Assembly (NCBI GenBank): GCA_945873095.1
Contig: CAMCBU010000022.1
Span: 1 to 36,368 of the forward strand
Source of the DNA: Klebsiella pneumoniae
GTDB lineage: Bacteria; Pseudomonadota; Gammaproteobacteria; Steroidobacterales; Steroidobacteraceae
Reading direction: 5' to 3'
DNA: 36,368 bases
Shown here: positions 1 to 7,651 of the stretch, one piece after another
How positions within the stretch are numbered: the first letter of the stretch is position 1
Layout of the letters: each line of letters opens with the position of its first letter
Notes under the pieces: model-generated
The model's database searches: none
What the model saw: only the letters and a program-made list of their open reading frames with translations
Told to the model about the DNA's origin: nothing
Translations under genes and position numbers: made by a program

Positions 1-711
1 CGAGCCTTTGGCTCACGTCTCGCGTGGCGCTGTCACTTCGTGCAAAAGCTGGAACAACAACCGGCTATCGAAAAGCACTGCATGCACTCGGCCTTTGAGG
101 GGATGCGTGAAAACGACTTCAGGCAGGACTGGTTCGACGCTTGGTGCGAAGGACAGACAGGCTATCCTCTAGTCGATGCCTGCATGCGCTCCTTGCACGC
201 CAACGGCTGGATCACCTTTCGCATGCGCGCGATGTTGGTGGCCTTTGCCAGTTATCACCTGTGGCTCGATTGGCGGCGCACTGCCCCGTTCATGGCGCGT
301 CTATTCACTGACTATGAGCCGGGTATCCACTACAGCCAATTCCAAATGCAATCGGGCGTGACCGGAATCAATGCGATCCGCATCTATAACCCAGTCAAGC
401 AATCGTGTGATCACGATCCCGACGGACGATTTATCCGCAGATACCTGCCGGAACTGCGCGATATACCCGAGGACTACATTCATGAACCTTGGCTGATGCC
501 GACGCCACCGAAATCGTATCCGGCGCCGATCGTCGAGCATGAGGCAGCGGCCCGATTAGCCAAACAGCGCATGGCCGCCTATCGGCGTGGCGAGGACTTT
601 AGAGCCGAAGCGGCGGAGGTGTACCGCAAGCTCGGCAGTCGCAACCGACCGAGCGAGCGACGCAGGAAGAAACCCGCAGAGCCTCTGCCGCAATTGACAC
701 TCGACCTTTGA
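1..711 (+). CDS. Photolyase/cryptochrome family protein, C-terminal part (5' end outside window)
   Basis: The frame is open from base 1, so the gene begins upstream; the first residues read RAFGSRLAWRCHFVQKLE. The segment is the C-terminal FAD-binding helical domain of the DNA photolyase/cryptochrome family. Recognisable stretches are WCEGQTGYPLVDACMRSL, NGWITFRMRAMLVAFA, YEPGIHYSQFQMQSG and IRIYNPVKQSCDHDPDG, which line the flavin and substrate cleft in known members. The last 50 residues are a basic tail (SERRRKKPAEP) beyond the usual fold. Family members use FAD and blue light to reverse UV pyrimidine dimers or to sense light; which applies cannot be decided without the antenna domain. The gene ends tail-to-tail 11 bp from the NnrU-like gene. 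Confidence 0.9.
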   Translation, partial: RAFGSRLAWRCHFVQKLEQQPAIEKHCMHSAFEGMRENDFRQDWFDAWCEGQTGYPLVDACMRSLHANGWITFRMRAMLVAFASYHLWLDWRRTAPFMARLFTDYEPGIHYSQFQMQSGVTGINAIRIYNPVKQSCDHDPDGRFIRRYLPELRDIPEDYIHEPWLMPTPPKSYPAPIVEHEAAARLAKQRMAAYRRGEDFRAEAAEVYRKLGSRNRPSERRRKKPAEPLPQLTLDL

Positions 712-720
712 GCGTCGAGT
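699..720. terminator. Possible bidirectional hairpin between convergent genes
   Basis: A 7-bp inverted repeat (ACTCGAC / GTCGAGT, loop of 8) spans the photolyase stop codon and the short gap to the convergent NnrU-like gene. It has no T-tract, so a terminator role is only inferred from its position. Confidence 0.3.
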
Positions 721-722
721 AA

Positions 723-1298
723 TCAGGCTCCAAACGGCGCAACGCCAAATAATCGCGCGTGCCAACCCCCGACGAACAGACCGTACAGCGCAAGACCACC
801 AATCACGATCACGGCATCGTTGAGCGGTGAACGCGACAAACTCGGTGACCGTCGCGACACTCGACGCTTCAGCGAGATACGATCGGCTACAGCCCAGACT
901 AGCAGCGAGCCAAAGAGCAACACGTCAGCCAACATGCCATTGGCCAGCAAATGAGCGACAGCCCACAGTTTGACGGCAACCAACATCGGATGAACCGCGA
1001 GCGTCTGGATTTTTCCCGGTATGTACGCTGCCAACAACAACGGAAATACCGGCAACATCAACACCGCGGCAACGTGGCGCAAACCGGCAGGCGGAACATA
1101 GAGCGGCAACGGCTCGAGTCGCGCGAGGGCATAGCCCTTGCACAGCAGGACGAATCCCGCGATCGCAATCAGCGAATAGACCGCTTTCCAGCTACGCAGT
1201 CCCATTCGATTAACCATTGCGTCACGCCAACCGGGGGCCACTATCGAGACCGAGTGGATACCAAGAAAGATCGCGATTCCGAGGATCAACAAGGCCAT
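723..1298 (-). CDS. NnrU-family integral membrane protein
   Basis: A 191-residue, strongly hydrophobic protein with about five or six membrane segments. It starts at once with a helix (MALLILGIAIFLGIHSVSI) and carries the family pattern H-x-hydrophobic plus MGLRSWKAVYSLIAIAGFVLL, then VHPMLVAVKLWAVAHLLANG. NnrU proteins were first named beside denitrification genes but are widespread and related to isoprenylcysteine-methyltransferase-like membrane proteins; their biochemical role is uncertain. The ATG is preceded on the minus strand by GGAG (1306-1309) seven bases upstream, which supports the start. The last 30 residues include a basic loop (KRRVSRRSPSLSRS). It stands alone, converging with the photolyase gene, with no denitrification gene in view. 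Confidence 0.85.
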   Translation of the reverse strand: MALLILGIAIFLGIHSVSIVAPGWRDAMVNRMGLRSWKAVYSLIAIAGFVLLCKGYALARLEPLPLYVPPAGLRHVAAVLMLPVFPLLLAAYIPGKIQTLAVHPMLVAVKLWAVAHLLANGMLADVLLFGSLLVWAVADRISLKRRVSRRSPSLSRSPLNDAVIVIGGLALYGLFVGGWHARLFGVAPFGA

Positions 1299-1389
1299 GC
1301 GTACACTCCAAAAAGATAGGTTGCGAAGGCTACGCTACTGGTTTCAGAGGCGGTTGTGCAGTTGTTGTAATGCGTTTCGGAGCGGAAGT

Positions 1390-1466
1390 TGGTGGAAAGG
1401 GAGGGAATCGAACCCTCGACCCCGGCATTATGAGTGCCGTGCTCTAACCAGCTGAGCTACCTTTCC
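1390..1466 (-). tRNA. tRNA-Met (anticodon CAT), probably elongator
   Basis: A full cloverleaf on the minus strand with 7-bp acceptor stem GGAAAGG/CCTTTCC, discriminator A and encoded CCA (1390-1392). The anticodon CAT is at 1430-1432 in the loop CTCATAA on a GGCA/TGCC stem. The D-arm (TAGCTCAGCTGGTTAGAGCA) and T-arm (GGTTCGATTCC) are canonical. The CACTCATAATG context and the absence of the initiator mismatch favour elongator Met over the lysidine-modified Ile2 tRNA, which also has CAT. Confidence 0.93.
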
Positions 1467-1502
1467 GATCCGGTGGTGCCGGGGCAGACGCCCGACCCTC
1501 AA

Positions 1503-1526
1503 GGGCGCCGAAGTTTGGGCGGCGCC
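1503..1526. other. GC-rich inverted repeat between ilvE and tRNA-Met
   Basis: A 7-bp perfect inverted repeat (GGGCGCC at 1503-1509, GGCGCCC at 1520-1526) lies just after the end of ilvE on the minus strand, before the tRNA. There is no T-run after it. It could be a weak terminator, a processing hairpin or chance in GC-rich DNA. Confidence 0.25.
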
Positions 1527-1556
1527 CCGAAACCTGTCAAGTTGACGCCGCAGCGC

Positions 1557-2564
1557 TCAGACCCGCTGCAGCCAGCCGTGCCGATCAGCCGCCCGACCCT
1601 GCTGGATCGCCACGAGCGCATCGCGCAAGCGGGTGGTCTCCGGACCGATGGCTCCGCTGCCGACCCGAATCTCCTGACCGTCGTGCACGAGCGTACCGAC
1701 GCCCGAGAGAACCGCGGCGGTGCCCGACAAGGCCGCCTCGCCACCCTGCACCCAATCGAGCATCTCGGATACACCGAACACCCGTTCCTCGATTCGATAA
1801 CCAAGATCGCGTGCCAGCGCCAAAACCGAATCGCGGGTGACTCCGTGCAAAAACGTGCTGTCGAGCGCGCGAGTGAGGATATGCCCAGGTTTGATCAGCA
1901 GGAAATTCGCGGCGCCCGTCTCTTGAACCTCGCCACCCGGACAGAACAGAACTTGATCGACACCGAAGGCCTTCTTCGCAGCGAGCGTCGGACCCATCGC
2001 CGCCGCATAATTACCGCCCGTCTTCACCACGCCCAAGTGCGGCGCGCAGCGCTGCGCGTGTTCCTCGATCAGGATCTTCAGCGGCTTCGCGCCACCGGCA
2101 AAGTAATCACCCACCGGGCTCGCGAGCACCACGAGGCAAGCCTCGTTCGATGGCTGCGCGGCCGCGCCGATATTGGCCATGGTGCCGAACAACAACGGAC
2201 GCAAGTAAAGCGCTGCAGGCGCAGCCGGCACATCCGCGCGCACGCGATCGATCAGCGTGGTCACTGCCGCCGCAAGCTGCGCGGTATCAGGCTCCGGCAA
2301 AATCAACGCGCGAGCGCTTTGTCGCATCCGCGCAAGGTGACGATCCATGCGAAAGACGTGCACCGAATCGTCTGCGTGGCGATAGGCTTTGAAGCCCTCG
2401 AAACACTCGCTGCCGTAGTGCAGCACGTGCGCGGCCGGATGGATCTCGAGTGGACCCAAGGGTCGGATCTCGGTCGGCGACCAGCTTCCCCCGCGATACC
2501 ACGCCACGGCCATCTGACCGGCCAGCACACTGCCGAAGGGCGCATTCACGGGACTCGCACTCAT
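1557..2564 (-). CDS. ilvE: Branched-chain-amino-acid aminotransferase
   Basis: A fold-type IV PLP enzyme that interconverts Leu, Ile and Val with their 2-oxo acids using 2-oxoglutarate/glutamate. The PLP lysine sits in the motif GVVKTGGNYAAA; other family marks are HYGSECFEGFKAYR, LYLRPLLFGT, EVQETGAANFL and LHGVTRDSVL. The arrangement matches the group II (Bacillus/eukaryote-like) BCAT subclass, and the 335-residue length is normal. The stop of the E2 gene (TGA, 2570-2568) is followed directly by GTG then ATG; I chose the ATG at 2564, but the GTG at 2567 is equally possible. As last gene of the keto-acid dehydrogenase operon it supplies the substrates of that complex, so the operon covers the first two steps of branched-chain amino acid breakdown. 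Confidence 0.93.
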   Translation of the reverse strand: MSASPVNAPFGSVLAGQMAVAWYRGGSWSPTEIRPLGPLEIHPAAHVLHYGSECFEGFKAYRHADDSVHVFRMDRHLARMRQSARALILPEPDTAQLAAAVTTLIDRVRADVPAAPAALYLRPLLFGTMANIGAAAQPSNEACLVVLASPVGDYFAGGAKPLKILIEEHAQRCAPHLGVVKTGGNYAAAMGPTLAAKKAFGVDQVLFCPGGEVQETGAANFLLIKPGHILTRALDSTFLHGVTRDSVLALARDLGYRIEERVFGVSEMLDWVQGGEAALSGTAAVLSGVGTLVHDGQEIRVGSGAIGPETTRLRDALVAIQQGRAADRHGWLQRV

Positions 2565-2567
2565 CAC

Positions 2568-3755
2568 TCACTCCGCAAGAATTGTTTCCGGATGTTCCAA
2601 CTGCGCCTTCAGCGCTTGGATCATGGCGGCAGCATCGTAGCCGTCGACGAAGCGATGATCGAACGAAGAAGACAGGTTCATCATACGACGAATTGCAATC
2701 TTTCCGTCGCGCACGACCACCCGCTCCGTGGCCTTGTTGACGCCGATGATGGCGACCTCCGGCAGATTCAGGATCGGCGTCGAGACAATCCCACCGAGCT
2801 TACCCAAGCTCGTGATGGTGATGGTCGAGCCGGAGAGTTCCGCTCGGCTCGCCCGACCCTCGCGCGCCGTCTCGGTTGCACGGCGAATCCCATCGGCGAG
2901 TGCGGCCAAGTCGTGCTGACCCGCGTTGCGGATGACGGGCACTTTCAGCCCATCGGGCGTTTGCGTGGCGACGCCCAAATGCACGGCCCGATAGCGCTTG
3001 AGCACGTTGCGCTCGGCATCGTAATGCGCGTTGCATTGCGGGAACTGCTGCAGCACTTGGACGAGTGCGCGCGCGATCAGCGGCAGATAGCTCCACTCGG
3101 CGTGACGCTCGGCGCGCCGCTCGGCATTCAAACGCTGGCGCAGCCACTCGAGCTCGGTGACATCGACCTCCTCGACATACGCAAAATGCGGCGCCTCGCG
3201 TTTGGCCTCAGTCATGCGCTGGGCGATCACGCGGCGGATACCGATGACCGGCAACTCATCGTATTCGACCGCCGGAGCGACCACCGCCTCGGCCACGAGA
3301 TCGCGACACAGCACTCGCCCGCTAGGCCCGCTACCGCGAACTCGGGTGAGATCGATACCCGCTTCGAAGGCGCGCCGCCGCGTTGCGGGCGATGCGCGGA
3401 CGCGCGCCACCGGTGTGCCGCGCAACGCCGAGGTCGGCGCGGCGGGAACGGACGGGCTCGCACTCGACACACCGCTCCCAATGGGCGCCGCGCTGCTTGC
3501 CTCGATCGAGACGGCCTCCGTCTCAAACACGGCCAGCTCAGCGCCAACAGCGATGCTCTCGCCCGGGTTGCCCGACACGGAGAGCACGCGACCGGTCACG
3601 GGCGATGGCACTTCGACAACGGCTTTATCGGTTGCCATCTCCACGAGCGGCGCATCTTCGGTGATGAGATCGCCCGCGGCGACTCGCCACGCGATCACCT
3701 CTGCCGAAACCGTGCCCTCGCCAAGATCGGGTAACCGCATGGTGTATCTGGCCAT
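2568..3755 (-). CDS. bkdB: Branched-chain 2-oxoacid dehydrogenase E2 (lipoamide acyltransferase)
   Basis: The core subunit of the complex, which carries the acyl group on lipoate and transfers it to CoA. Domains in order are one lipoyl domain (residues 1-78, lipoyl Lys44 in EMATDKAVVEV), an Ala/Ser/Pro-rich linker, a peripheral-subunit-binding domain (ASPATRRRAFEAGIDLTRVR) and the catalytic domain ending in the active-site motif DHRFVDG (His367, Asp371). The start at 3755 (MARYTMRLPDLGEG) is chosen because the lipoyl domain begins there; the upstream open frame overlaps the E1beta gene. It lies 5 bp after E1beta and abuts ilvE, so the four genes are surely one transcript. No E3 (lipoamide dehydrogenase) gene is present, so E3 must come from elsewhere. 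Confidence 0.94.
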   Translation of the reverse strand: MARYTMRLPDLGEGTVSAEVIAWRVAAGDLITEDAPLVEMATDKAVVEVPSPVTGRVLSVSGNPGESIAVGAELAVFETEAVSIEASSAAPIGSGVSSASPSVPAAPTSALRGTPVARVRASPATRRRAFEAGIDLTRVRGSGPSGRVLCRDLVAEAVVAPAVEYDELPVIGIRRVIAQRMTEAKREAPHFAYVEEVDVTELEWLRQRLNAERRAERHAEWSYLPLIARALVQVLQQFPQCNAHYDAERNVLKRYRAVHLGVATQTPDGLKVPVIRNAGQHDLAALADGIRRATETAREGRASRAELSGSTITITSLGKLGGIVSTPILNLPEVAIIGVNKATERVVVRDGKIAIRRMMNLSSSFDHRFVDGYDAAAMIQALKAQLEHPETILAE

Positions 3756-3760
3756 GATGA

Positions 3761-4780
3761 TCAGCCCTCGATCTGCATCAGTTGCCGCAAACTGCGTCGC
3801 ACGCGCTGCTGGCCCGGGAAGTAGTGCCACTCAAAGGCGTGCGGATACGGCGTGTCCCAACCGGCTACGCGAACGATCGGTGCCTCGAGACTCCAAAAGC
3901 AACGCTCTTGGATCGATGCGGATAACTCCGCACCGAAGCCCGCGAATCGAGTGGCCTCGTGTGCTATCAAGCAACGACCGGTCTTCTCCACGGACTGCGC
4001 GATGGTGTCGATATCGAGCGGCATCATGCTGCGCACATCGATGACTTCCGCATCGATGCCCTCGGCCTCGGCCGCGGCAATACACACATGCACCATCGTC
4101 CCATAGGTCACCATCGTGACGGCGCTTCCTGCGCGCGCAACGGCGGCTTTGCCGATCTCGAGTCGGTAGTAGCCCTCGGGCACCACGGCCATCGGATGAT
4201 TCGTCCACGCCTGCGCCGGCCGCTCGGGGTCGCCATCGAACGGTCCGTTGTAGAGACGCTTGGGCTCAAAGAAAATCACCGGATCGTCATCTTCGATCGC
4301 CGCGATCAGCAAACCCTTCGCATCGTAAGGATTCGATGGCATCACGGTCTTGATACCACTGACGTGGGCGAACACGCCCTCGGGGCTCTGCGAGTGAGTT
4401 TGTCCACCCCGAATGCCACCACCGCAGGGCGTGCGTATCGTCAGCGGCGCCGTGAAAGCCGCGGCGCTTCGATATCGTAGCCGCGCGAGCTCACTGACGA
4501 TTTGATCGTAGGCGGGGTAGATGTAGTCGGCGAACTGGATCTCCGCCACGGGCCTCAGACCATTGACGCCCATGCCGATGGCGGCACCCACGATGCCACC
4601 TTCGGCGATCGGCGTATCGAGCACGCGATGGGCGCCGTATTTCTTTTGCAGATCGTCGGTGACACGAAACACCCCGCCGAAATAACCGACATCCTCTCCA
4701 AGTACGACGACCGAGGGGTCGCGCGCGAGCATGACATCCATCGCTGAATTCAGCGCTTGCACCATGTTCATGATCGTCAT
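3761..4780 (-). CDS. bkdA2: Branched-chain 2-oxoacid dehydrogenase E1 beta subunit
   Basis: The beta half of the thiamine-diphosphate-dependent decarboxylase. It shows the transketolase-like pyrimidine-binding domain (VVVLGEDVGYFGGVFRVTDDL, DTPIAEGGIVGAAIGMG, EIQFADYIYPAYDQIVSE, GGGIRGGQTHSQSPE) and the C-terminal transketolase domain (VTMVTYGTMVH, IDVRSMMPLDIDTI, HEATRFAGFGAE). Length is 339 residues, typical of the family. The ATG at 4780 overlaps the E1alpha stop as ATGA, indicating translational coupling and equimolar production; the longer upstream frame would sit inside E1alpha. FGGVFRVT and the operon context favour the branched-chain enzyme over pyruvate dehydrogenase. Confidence 0.94.
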   Translation of the reverse strand: MTIMNMVQALNSAMDVMLARDPSVVVLGEDVGYFGGVFRVTDDLQKKYGAHRVLDTPIAEGGIVGAAIGMGVNGLRPVAEIQFADYIYPAYDQIVSELARLRYRSAAAFTAPLTIRTPCGGGIRGGQTHSQSPEGVFAHVSGIKTVMPSNPYDAKGLLIAAIEDDDPVIFFEPKRLYNGPFDGDPERPAQAWTNHPMAVVPEGYYRLEIGKAAVARAGSAVTMVTYGTMVHVCIAAAEAEGIDAEVIDVRSMMPLDIDTIAQSVEKTGRCLIAHEATRFAGFGAELSASIQERCFWSLEAPIVRVAGWDTPYPHAFEWHYFPGQQRVRRSLRQLMQIEG

Positions 4781-6006
4781 GCTTCGCGCTCCATCTGCGC
4801 GCATTGCATGCGCAAGTGCTCAGGTATGTCCTTGTAGACATCCGAGAACATGAGCTTCGGGTCGAGCTTCGGCCCTTCACTGAGCGTGCCGTAGGCCATC
4901 GCTTGCTTCCATGCCACAGCGACCGTCTCTTCGAGCTCAGCGAGCAGCGCCGCGTGCTGCGAGTCGCTCCAGGTGCCGAGTTGTATCAAATGCTGCTTGA
5001 GGCGCTCTGCGGGGTCACCGAGAGGCCACTCGGCAAACTCCTCGCGAGGGCGATAACGAGTCGGGTCATCGCTAGTCGAATGCGCACCGGCGCGATAGGT
5101 GACGAGCTCGATCAGCGTCGCCCCCTCACCGCGGCGAGCGCGCTCGGCGGCCCACCGAGTCGCCGCATACACGGCAAGATAGTCATTGCCATCGACCCGA
5201 AGACCCGCGATACCGACGCCAGGGCCCCGAGCTGCGAACGATCGCTGCTCGCCGCCGGCGTAACCTTGAAAGGTCGAGATCGCCCACTGATTGTTGACGA
5301 CGTTCAAAATGACCGGCGCTTTGTAGACCTTCGCGAAAGTCAGTGCGTGATGGAAGTCGGCCGCAGCCGTACTGCCCTCGCCGATCCAGGCCGCCGCGAT
5401 TCGCGACTCGCCTTTGATGGCAGCGGCCATGCTCCAACCCACCGCCTGCGGATACTGCGTCGCGAGGTTGCCCGAGAGACTGAAAATGTTTTGTTCGGCG
5501 GCGTGATACATCACCGGCAACTGTCGCCCCTTGCACATGTCGTGCGTGTTCGAGAGCAGCTGACACATCAACTCAACGAGACTCACGCCGCGCGCGATGA
5601 ACAGGCCTTGGTTCCGATAGGACGGGAACAACATGTCCGATGGCGCGAGCGCTGCCGCGGCCGCAACGGAGACGGCTTCCTCACCGTAGGAGCGAATGTA
5701 GAAGGTGATACGTCCCTGGCGTTGCGTGCGCTGCATTCGATCGTCGAACACGCGCGTCAGCAGCATCTCGCGCAGACCGACGATTAAGCGGTCGGGACTG
5801 AGCTTCGGATCCCATGGACCGCACGCCTTGCCTTGCTCATCGAGCACGCGGATCAACGATTCGGCGAGCGCGACTGTCTCCGCCACGGGCACACAGGGGT
5901 CGGGCCGCAGCACGGCACCCGCGGGCGCGAGGTTGACGTAACTGAAATCCGGCGCCTCGCCGGGGCGTGCCGGCACGGCCGGAACATGCAGCTTGGGTTG
6001 GCTCAT
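4777..6006 (-). CDS. bkdA1: Branched-chain 2-oxoacid dehydrogenase E1 alpha subunit
   Basis: The alpha half of the E1 decarboxylase, 409 residues. The thiamine diphosphate/Mg motif is GEGSTAAADFHHALTF followed by VILNVVNNQWAIST. Further marks are MLFPSYRNQGLFIARG, GRQLPVMYHAAEQNIFS and the phosphorylation-loop-like YRAGAHSTSDDPTRYR. The roughly 60-residue N-terminal extension before the core (LNLAPAGAVLRPDP-like region) is typical of the bkdA1 subgroup of proteobacteria. It is the first gene of the operon, with a leader of about 110 bp facing the Lrp-type regulator gene, and its product would be induced when branched-chain amino acids are available. The start ATG has only a weak ribosome-binding site. 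Confidence 0.94.
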   Translation of the reverse strand: MSQPKLHVPAVPARPGEAPDFSYVNLAPAGAVLRPDPCVPVAETVALAESLIRVLDEQGKACGPWDPKLSPDRLIVGLREMLLTRVFDDRMQRTQRQGRITFYIRSYGEEAVSVAAAAALAPSDMLFPSYRNQGLFIARGVSLVELMCQLLSNTHDMCKGRQLPVMYHAAEQNIFSLSGNLATQYPQAVGWSMAAAIKGESRIAAAWIGEGSTAAADFHHALTFAKVYKAPVILNVVNNQWAISTFQGYAGGEQRSFAARGPGVGIAGLRVDGNDYLAVYAATRWAAERARRGEGATLIELVTYRAGAHSTSDDPTRYRPREEFAEWPLGDPAERLKQHLIQLGTWSDSQHAALLAELEETVAVAWKQAMAYGTLSEGPKLDPKLMFSDVYKDIPEHLRMQCAQMEREA

Positions 6007-6078
6007 GGCAAAAGCCTACGGCAGCACCTCGCCGATGGGATGGCTGGGAAGCGCGCCGGAACGCCACTTCAAAAATAA

Positions 6079-6110
6079 GTTATTCTTGATACCCGTTTCT
6101 GAAGAATAAC
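6079..6110. promoter_or_regulatory. Inverted repeat, probable Lrp/BkdR operator
   Basis: A perfect 9-bp inverted repeat, GTTATTCTT (6079-6087) and AAGAATAAC (6102-6110), with a 14-bp AT-rich spacer, lies between the divergent E1alpha and bkdR-like genes. It ends six bases before the bkdR start. Lrp-family dimers bind such AT-rich dyads, and bkd operons are known to be controlled by a divergent Lrp homologue. Each arm contains TATTCT, a plausible -10 element for its own direction. The operator role is inference. Confidence 0.65.
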
Positions 6111-6116
6111 CTAACC

Positions 6117-6584
6117 ATGAAGCTCGATCCCCACGATGTCGCGATCCTCAAAGAACTCCAGCATGACGCCAACGTGTCGAGCACCGAGCTCGCCGAGCGG
6201 GTCGGGCTATCGCAATCGCCCTGCTGGCGTCGCATCAATCAACTGGAGGAAGCCGGCGTCATTCAGCGGCGTGTCGCCCTGCTCGCACGCAAGAAACTCG
6301 GTATCGATGTGCTGGTGTTCGTCAACGTGAAGCTCGCAAGTCACGGCTGGCAATCGCTGCCGAAGTTCAAGCAAAAAGTCGTCAGCTTTCCCGAAGTGTT
6401 GCAATGCTTTCTCGTAATGGGCGACATCGATTTCATCCTGCTAGTCGCAACGCGCACGATCGAAGACTACAACCGCTTCGTGCAGAACAAACTCGCGCAA
6501 ATTCCCGGGGTGCAGTCGATCGACTCTCGCATCGTGATCGAAGAGACCAAGAATACGACGGAGTTGCCGCTAGGCTTGGTTTAA
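6117..6584 (+). CDS. bkdR: Lrp/AsnC-family transcriptional regulator (BkdR-like)
   Basis: A 155-residue one-domain-plus-RAM regulator. The N-terminal winged helix-turn-helix reads LDPHDVAILKELQHDANVSS, then TELAERVGLSQSPCWRRINQ and LEEAGVIQRR. The C-terminal RAM/AsnC effector domain contains VLQCFLVMGDIDFILLVATR and IPGVQSIDSRIVIEETKNTT. Family members bind amino acids and form octamers. The gene diverges from the bkd operon, like Pseudomonas bkdR, where it activates the operon in response to branched-chain amino acids. The dyad just before the ATG suggests autoregulation. The start has no strong Shine-Dalgarno sequence. The symbol is given by position; the exact orthology is untested. Confidence 0.85.
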   Translation: MKLDPHDVAILKELQHDANVSSTELAERVGLSQSPCWRRINQLEEAGVIQRRVALLARKKLGIDVLVFVNVKLASHGWQSLPKFKQKVVSFPEVLQCFLVMGDIDFILLVATRTIEDYNRFVQNKLAQIPGVQSIDSRIVIEETKNTTELPLGLV

Positions 6585-6617
6585 ACCCAAATCGCACCGA
6601 TCGAACTGCGAGCCGAA

Positions 6618-7172
6618 TCAATTGAGTAGGATGACGAGCCCGAGCACGAGGAACACGATCGCAACGACACTGTGCACCAAGTGCATCGGCAGTTTCTTGG
6701 CAGCGACCTCACCGAGCAACACGGCCGGCACATTGGCCACCATCATGCCGACCGTGGTGCCTGCGACGACGGCGATGACATCAGCATATTTCGCCGCCAA
6801 AAATACCGTCGCCACTTGGGTCTTATCACCGATCTCGACGATGAAGAACGCGATCAGCGTCGTGAGAAACACACCGAAGCGCGCAGGCCGCTCCTCTTCG
6901 TCGTCGAGCTTATCCGGGATCAACATCCATCCCGCCATGGCAATGAACGAGACGCCGAGGATCCACTTCAGCATTTGCTCGCCGATCGTGACGGCCAACC
7001 ACGCACCGAAATAGCCCGCGACGGCATGGTTCAGCAATGTTGCGACGAGAATGCCGAGAATGATCGGCACGGGCTTGCGATATTTCGCCGCCAACACCAG
7101 CGCAAGCAGCTGGGTCTTGTCGCCAATTTCGGCGAGCGCCACGATCCCCGTCGATATCCAAAAGGCTTCCAT
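6618..7172 (-). CDS. TMEM165/Gdt1-family (UPF0016) cation transporter
   Basis: A protein of about 184 residues with six membrane helices in two repeats. Each repeat has the family hallmark E-x-G-D-K-(T/S): AEIGDKTQLLALVLAAKY near residue 14 and VEIGDKTQVATVFLAAKY in the second half. Between them is an acidic cytosolic loop (PDKLDDEEERP). Bacterial members such as Vibrio MneA export Mn2+, while eukaryotic ones move Ca2+/Mn2+ with H+; manganese efflux is therefore the best guess. ATG at 7172 is chosen; a GTG one codon upstream is possible. I see no convincing manganese riboswitch in the short degraded region upstream. It converges on the bkdR-like gene. Confidence 0.9.
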   Translation of the reverse strand: MEAFWISTGIVALAEIGDKTQLLALVLAAKYRKPVPIILGILVATLLNHAVAGYFGAWLAVTIGEQMLKWILGVSFIAMAGWMLIPDKLDDEEERPARFGVFLTTLIAFFIVEIGDKTQVATVFLAAKYADVIAVVAGTTVGMMVANVPAVLLGEVAAKKLPMHLVHSVVAIVFLVLGLVILLN

Positions 7173-7238
7173 CACCGTATTAGACCTTGAATCGGAATGC
7201 GCCGTCGAACTTCGATTAATTCGGCAACCAGACTAACG

Positions 7239-7367
7239 TCACTGGAGTGGAGCCAACTCGTGACTCGTGCTCCGACCGCTCGCCTCGGAACGACGCAAGA
7301 CTCCGCGATTCAAGAGCTCGCGGAGATCACGCAACGCCGTGTCCTGCAAGCACTTGGCGACCGTGAG
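7239..7367 (-). pseudogene. Remnant: C-terminal end of a Fic-family protein
   Basis: A 42-codon open stretch ending at TGA (7241-7239) reads CLQDTALRDLRELLNRGVL, then RRSEASGRSTSHEL. This matches the winged-helix tail of Fic (AMP-transferase/doc-like) proteins, where a 'xxTAxRDLxxLxxxGxLxxxGxGRSTxY' pattern is common. A stop lies in frame just upstream and the catalytic HPFxxGNGR motif is absent. It is only the last piece of the gene, fused by deletion to the next remnant. Confidence 0.55.
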
Positions 7368-7369
7368 AC

Positions 7370-7651
7370 GTCATCCACCGCGCCATACACGGTGCAGCCG
7401 CTAGGCTCGTGGACTATTCGGATGCCTTTTAAGTTATTGCGCTAAAGCTCGAGATCGGGTTGCGCGAAGCCACGCACATCAAGCCCCTCGCGCTCCCAAA
7501 GAGGCTGGGAGGCGCCGCTCTCGCGCACACAGTCGAACTCGTTTTTGAGGAAGGCGTCAGTGGCGACTGCGAGTGTGAGTGGCACCAGCCGCTGGGCTTT
7601 GAGGCCCATCCCTCGATGCAGCTCATAGCACGGGATGTCATCACGATCGGC
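7370..7651 (-). pseudogene. Remnant: N-terminal part of a PD-(D/E)XK nuclease-like protein with amber codon
   Basis: The minus-strand frame from 7651 reads PCYELHRGMGLK, then PLTLAVATDAFLKNEFD, PLWEREGLDVRGFAQPDLEL, TAG (7444-7442), and continues in the same frame as RNNLKGIRIVHEP and YGAVDD. From memory this follows a family of PD-(D/E)XK nuclease-superfamily proteins that have a Cys-rich Tyr/Leu start, 'AVDALLKNEFD', 'HPDLDLW' and then 'NNFKGIRxxHxPxGxxVxGAVDD'. The TAG stands exactly where the conserved Trp (TGG) is expected, so it is a nonsense mutation. Homology stops after the DD, before the nuclease Lys motif. The gene is thus truncated and dead. Confidence 0.55.

Noticed and set aside
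1434-3734. A 766-codon plus-strand open frame opposite ilvE and the E2 gene
   Set aside because: It is antisense to two well-recognised genes, its product is a low-complexity Arg/His/Gln-rich sequence without domains, and it begins inside the tRNA. Long antisense frames are expected with GC-rich codon use.
7172-7238. A manganese (yybP-ykoY) riboswitch before the Gdt1-like transporter gene
   Set aside because: The leader is short and runs into the Fic remnant; I could not find the conserved loop sequences.
7197-7445. An 82-codon plus-strand frame before the CBS remnant, considered as the missing first CBS domain
   Set aside because: It has no CBS pattern; the opposite strand carries the Fic and nuclease remnants instead.
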